8,999 nucleotides of DNA from DASWFI01 sp036394315. Lineage in GTDB: Bacteria > Patescibacteriota > Doudnabacteria > UBA920 > O2-02-FULL-48-8. The translations under genes were made by a program, and so were the position numbers. The stretch spans positions 1 to 8,999 of the forward strand of contig DASWFI010000109.1 in the NCBI GenBank assembly GCA_036394315.1, written 5' to 3'. The notes beneath the pieces were generated by a model. The model ran no database searches and was not told the origin of the DNA. It worked only from the letters and a program-made list of their open reading frames with translations. This document shows positions 6,963 through 8,999 of this stretch, piece by piece. Numbering within the stretch: position 1 is the first letter of the stretch; every line of letters starts with the position of its first letter.

Positions 6963-7283
6963 CTAGGATAGCTGGCCATGTATTTGACGAATGAGTTCGT
7001 TCAACTCATCCATGACCGTGGTGAGGGGCAGATACCAGGCGCCCTCATTTTTATTTTCGATGTCTCCAAAGACGATGACATTGAGCAAGGGTCTGCGGAG
7101 AAGCTCTTCGACAAAATCCGGAAATTCGGAATCGCAGATCACGATGTCATACTGCTTTTGATCCAGCATGTCTCGTGCGTTTTCCGTCGAGATCGTGGTA
7201 CCTACTTGATGCCCGAATTCTTCGAGCCAAGATTTCAGCCCCGCCAATACGAGATGTTTATGAATGCAAAGAACTCTGGCCAT
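6963..7283 (-). CDS. Receiver-like protein 1 (phosphoacceptor kept, acidic pocket lost)
   Basis: A 106-residue protein, first gene of the minus-strand operon. It reads as a CheY-like fold: ARVLCIHKH (strand 1), a long helix with LAGLKSWLEEFGHQV, TENARDMLDQKQ (helix 2), YDIVICDSEFP (strand 3), NVIVFGD (strand 4), then WYLPLTT and the helix VMDELNELIRQI. Asp51 is at the canonical phosphorylation position, but the strand-1 acidic residues that bind magnesium are replaced by His8-Lys9-His10. The switch Thr is Gly, and the conserved Lys-Pro reads Pro-Leu. It could not be phosphorylated in the ordinary Mg-dependent way. It has a strong ribosome binding site and a good promoter upstream. Confidence 0.76.
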   Translation of the reverse strand: MARVLCIHKHLVLAGLKSWLEEFGHQVGTTISTENARDMLDQKQYDIVICDSEFPDFVEELLRRPLLNVIVFGDIENKNEGAWYLPLTTVMDELNELIRQIHGQLS

Positions 7284-7294
7284 TGTAGTCAGTT

Positions 7295-7300
7295 CCTCCT
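7295..7300 (-). promoter_or_regulatory. Full-consensus Shine-Dalgarno for receiver gene 1
   Basis: On the minus strand AGGAGG (7300-7295) lies 11 nt before the ATG at 7283. It is the strongest ribosome binding site in the window and fixes this start. The plus-strand surface genes have none comparable. Confidence 0.75.
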
Positions 7301-7303
7301 TCG

Positions 7304-7317
7304 CCTGGCATGCCAGG
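7304..7317. promoter_or_regulatory. Perfect 14-bp palindrome at the receiver operon start
   Basis: CCTGGCATGCCAGG is identical to its reverse complement. It occupies roughly the first 14 nt of the transcript expected from the promoter at 7353-7325 and ends just before the Shine-Dalgarno sequence. It could be a dimeric repressor operator, or a 5' stem that affects mRNA stability or translation. It is also a possible restriction site by chance. Confidence 0.55.
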
Positions 7318-7324
7318 ACATTAG

Positions 7325-7353
7325 AATATATCAGTTTTTACTTGGGTTGTCCA
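7325..7353 (-). promoter_or_regulatory. Promoter of the receiver cluster
   Basis: On the minus strand, the -35 TGGACA (7353-7348, five of six consensus) and -10 TATATT (7330-7325, five of six) are separated by exactly 17 bp. Transcription would start near 7318, giving a leader of about 35 nt that contains the palindrome and ribosome binding site. Confidence 0.7.
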
Positions 7354-7365
7354 AGACCACCCTCT

Positions 7366-7380
7366 CTGGCCTTCGGCCGG
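7366..7380. promoter_or_regulatory. G+C hairpin between the divergent promoters
   Basis: CTGGCC, loop TTC, GGCCGG forms a 6-bp stem with one wobble, 13 bp upstream of the receiver -35. There is no T-tract in either direction, so it is not a standard terminator. It could be a protein site; function unknown. Confidence 0.35.
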
Positions 7381-7420
7381 CTCTCGACAGCACAGAGGTA
7401 GGAAATTTTCTCTCCAATAG

Positions 7421-7437
7421 GAAAAGAATAATTTGAA
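7421..7437 (+). promoter_or_regulatory. Possible UP element of the rRNA promoter
   Basis: The A/T-rich stretch GAAAAGAATAATTTGAA lies about 13-29 bp upstream of the -35 box, near the distance where alpha-subunit contacts are known to strengthen rRNA promoters. The assignment rests on position and composition only. Confidence 0.4.
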
Positions 7438-7449
7438 AGCGACTTCGGC

Positions 7450-7478
7450 TTGACAAGGACTAAAAAACGCTTTATAAT
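7450..7478 (+). promoter_or_regulatory. Perfect-consensus promoter of the rRNA operon
   Basis: TTGACA (7450-7455) and TATAAT (7473-7478) are both perfect, with the ideal 17-bp spacer. This is the strongest promoter in the window and points toward the 16S gene, whose 5' end is about 450 bp downstream. The start is predicted near 7485. Confidence 0.88.
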
Positions 7479-7484
7479 GTCCAT

Positions 7485-7598
7485 ACCATTAAAAACCTAA
7501 TAAAAGGAGCAATCAAAAAACACTTAAGTTTTGCACCGAATTCTTTTGATCCCACCGGTTTATAGGGATATCAAAGAGCACGTTGTTACGTGTTTTTT
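7485..7598 (+). ncRNA. Possible short leader RNA ending at an early terminator
   Basis: From the predicted start to the terminator at 7573-7598 a transcript of about 114 nt would form. It contains an AAAAGGAG sequence (7502-7509) with no acceptable start codon after it, the 8-bp palindrome ACTTAAGT, and a hairpin TGATCCC (7547-7553) with GGGATATCA (7565-7573), with a 2-nt bulge. No good protein-coding frame is present. It may be an attenuated rRNA leader or a separate small RNA. I recognise no known RNA family. Confidence 0.35.
7573..7598 (+). terminator. Intrinsic terminator inside the rRNA leader
   Basis: CACGT (7579-7583) pairs perfectly with ACGTG (7588-7592) around the loop TGTT. The stem extends through A/G-rich bases back to 7573, pairing with the run of six T (7593-7598). 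It lies about 90-115 nt after the predicted start and more than 330 nt before 16S, so ribosomal transcription must read through it or start again downstream. Confidence 0.65.
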
Positions 7599-7610
7599 AC
7601 ATGGCCTGTA

Positions 7611-7632
7611 GGTTTTTAAAGAACCTTAACAA
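7611..7632 (+). promoter_or_regulatory. boxB/boxA-like antitermination site
   Basis: GGTTTT (7611-7616) can pair with AGAACC (7620-7625) around a 3-nt loop. CCTTAACAA (7624-7632) follows at once, close to the CTTTAACA core of the rRNA boxA (seven of eight). The hairpin-then-boxA order and leader position match known rRNA antitermination sites. It lies after, not before, the terminator at 7573-7598. Confidence 0.4.
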
Positions 7633-7666
7633 ATAAATACCCCAAAAATTATTAATTAGTAATCAG

Positions 7667-7683
7667 TTCCGCACTTTGCGGAA
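7667..7683 (+). other. Leader hairpin A
   Basis: TTCCGC (7667-7672) pairs perfectly with GCGGAA (7678-7683) around the 5-nt loop ACTTT. No T-tract follows, so it is a structural element and not a terminator. Confidence 0.6.
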
Positions 7684-7722
7684 TCGACAACCAATTGCAG
7701 ATAATTTATTGGGAATAAGTAC

Positions 7723-7755
7723 ACTCAACTAAGATTGTCAAGATTTTAGTTGGGT
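7723..7755 (+). other. Leader hairpin B, 13-bp stem
   Basis: ACTCAACTAAGAT (7723-7735) pairs over its whole length with ATTTTAGTTGGGT (7743-7755), with two wobble pairs and the loop TGTCAAG. It is the longest uninterrupted stem in the leader and a plausible RNase III substrate or folding nucleus. Confidence 0.65.
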
Positions 7756-7788
7756 AAATATCGTCAATAACTTTGATTCTAGTCTCTT

Positions 7789-7808
7789 CATGGCCAGCAA
7801 TGGTCGTG
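7789..7808 (+). other. Leader hairpin C with GCAA tetraloop
   Basis: CATGGCCA (7789-7796) pairs with TGGTCGTG (7801-7808), with two wobble pairs, and is closed by GCAA. This GNRA tetraloop is a typical RNA tertiary-contact motif. The wobble pairs would not form in the opposite strand, which favours function as plus-strand RNA. Confidence 0.6.
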
Positions 7809-7815
7809 TTGGACA

Positions 7816-7853
7816 AAAGGTTTGCAATTTGACCTTTATAAAAAATAAATTGC
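7816..7853 (+). other. Candidate H-type pseudoknot
   Basis: Stem 1 pairs AAAGGT (7816-7821) with ACCTTT (7832-7837), 6 bp. Stem 2 pairs GCAATTT (7824-7830), inside the loop of stem 1, with AAATTGC (7847-7853), 7 bp. Connecting loops are 2, 1 and 9 nt, and the last is almost all A. These lengths fit the classic H-type geometry. It ends 76 nt before the 16S 5' end. The A/T content makes chance pairing possible. Confidence 0.45.
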
Positions 7854-7857
7854 GCCA

Positions 7858-7882
7858 GTTTGTTTCTGAACAAGAAGCAAAC
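7858..7882 (+). other. Leader hairpin D
   Basis: GTTTGTTTCT (7858-7867) pairs with AGAAGCAAAC (7873-7882) through 10 bp with one wobble and the loop GAACA. It is the last strong hairpin before the 16S gene, 47 nt from its 5' end, and may guide processing. Confidence 0.6.
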
Positions 7883-7929
7883 TCAACAAGTTCTGGTAGA
7901 GGTATCGCAAGAAATCCTTTCAACAGAAT

Positions 7930-8999
<1,070 letters not shown>

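Larger units (their letters stand above)
7599..7929 (+). other. Structured 16S leader, non-coding
   Basis: No convincing gene lies between the leader terminator and the 16S 5' end. The stretch is A/T-rich but holds several hairpins, listed separately, and one near-palindrome at 7648-7663 (ATTATTAATTAGTAAT). Part of it should pair with sequence beyond the 3' end of 16S to form the processing stem, but that partner is outside the window. Weak promoter-like words (for example TTGTCA 7735-7740 with TATCGT 7759-7764) are not better than expected in A/T-rich DNA. Confidence 0.6.

Noticed and set aside
6274..7436. Three overlapping plus-strand open frames of 121-152 codons (6274-6639, 6519-6944, 6978-7436)
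   Set aside because: They lie opposite the receiver genes, overlap one another, lack ribosome binding sites and show no fold-like pattern. The minus-strand frames have promoters, Shine-Dalgarno sequences and receiver motifs.
7502..7611. A leader peptide gene after the AAAAGGAG at 7502-7509
   Set aside because: The frame beginning ATC at 7512 has no accepted start codon and only 2 nt spacing. The frame from TTG at 7531 is too far from the Shine-Dalgarno sequence and runs through the terminator.
7720..7842. Additional rRNA promoters inside the leader (for example TTGTCA 7735-7740, TATAAA 7837-7842)
   Set aside because: Matches are partial, spacers are wrong or the boxes sit within stable hairpins; such words are expected in A/T-rich DNA.

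Overview
The window looks like part of a genome from the Candidate Phyla Radiation (Patescibacteria); I cannot settle the class. The reasons are a 16S rRNA gene with CPR-like departures (an altered but covarying 530 pseudoknot that mismatches primer 515F, shortened V1-V3, a flipped 1090-region helix), very compact gene spacing, and several secreted proteins of types I associate with CPR genomes.

Layout. (1) 1-1422, +: the 3' part of a large tail-fibre-like surface protein ending in a Pro/Thr-rich tail, with a weak terminator. (2) 1512-2463, +: two small overlapping genes for single-pass membrane proteins, with their own promoter and a good terminator. (3) 2535-6162, +: a tightly coupled three-gene operon (junctions TAATG and ATGA). 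It encodes a secreted dockerin protein with an FN3-like domain, then two paralogous proteins that each have a signal peptide, a cohesin-like domain, two beta-sandwich-like domains, a C-terminal membrane segment and a basic tail. The inferred mechanism is that the dockerin protein is held on the cell surface by the two membrane-anchored cohesins. No enzyme domain is visible, so this would be a display or adhesion complex and not a cellulosome. (4) 6292-7283, -: three tandem genes of about 100 codons encoding shortened receiver-like (CheY-fold) proteins, each missing a different part of the phosphorylation site, with a good promoter and a perfect 14-bp palindrome at the predicted transcript start. 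(5) 7421-8999, +: a perfect-consensus promoter (TTGACA, 17 bp, TATAAT), an early intrinsic terminator, a boxB/boxA-like site, a long leader with several strong hairpins and a possible H-type pseudoknot, then about 70% of a 16S rRNA gene, cut off by the window end.

The most unusual parts are the minimal anchored-cohesin/secreted-dockerin module, the cluster of three degenerate receivers divergent from the rRNA operon, and the structured, possibly attenuated 16S leader. All family assignments come from reading motifs by eye; no database search was run.
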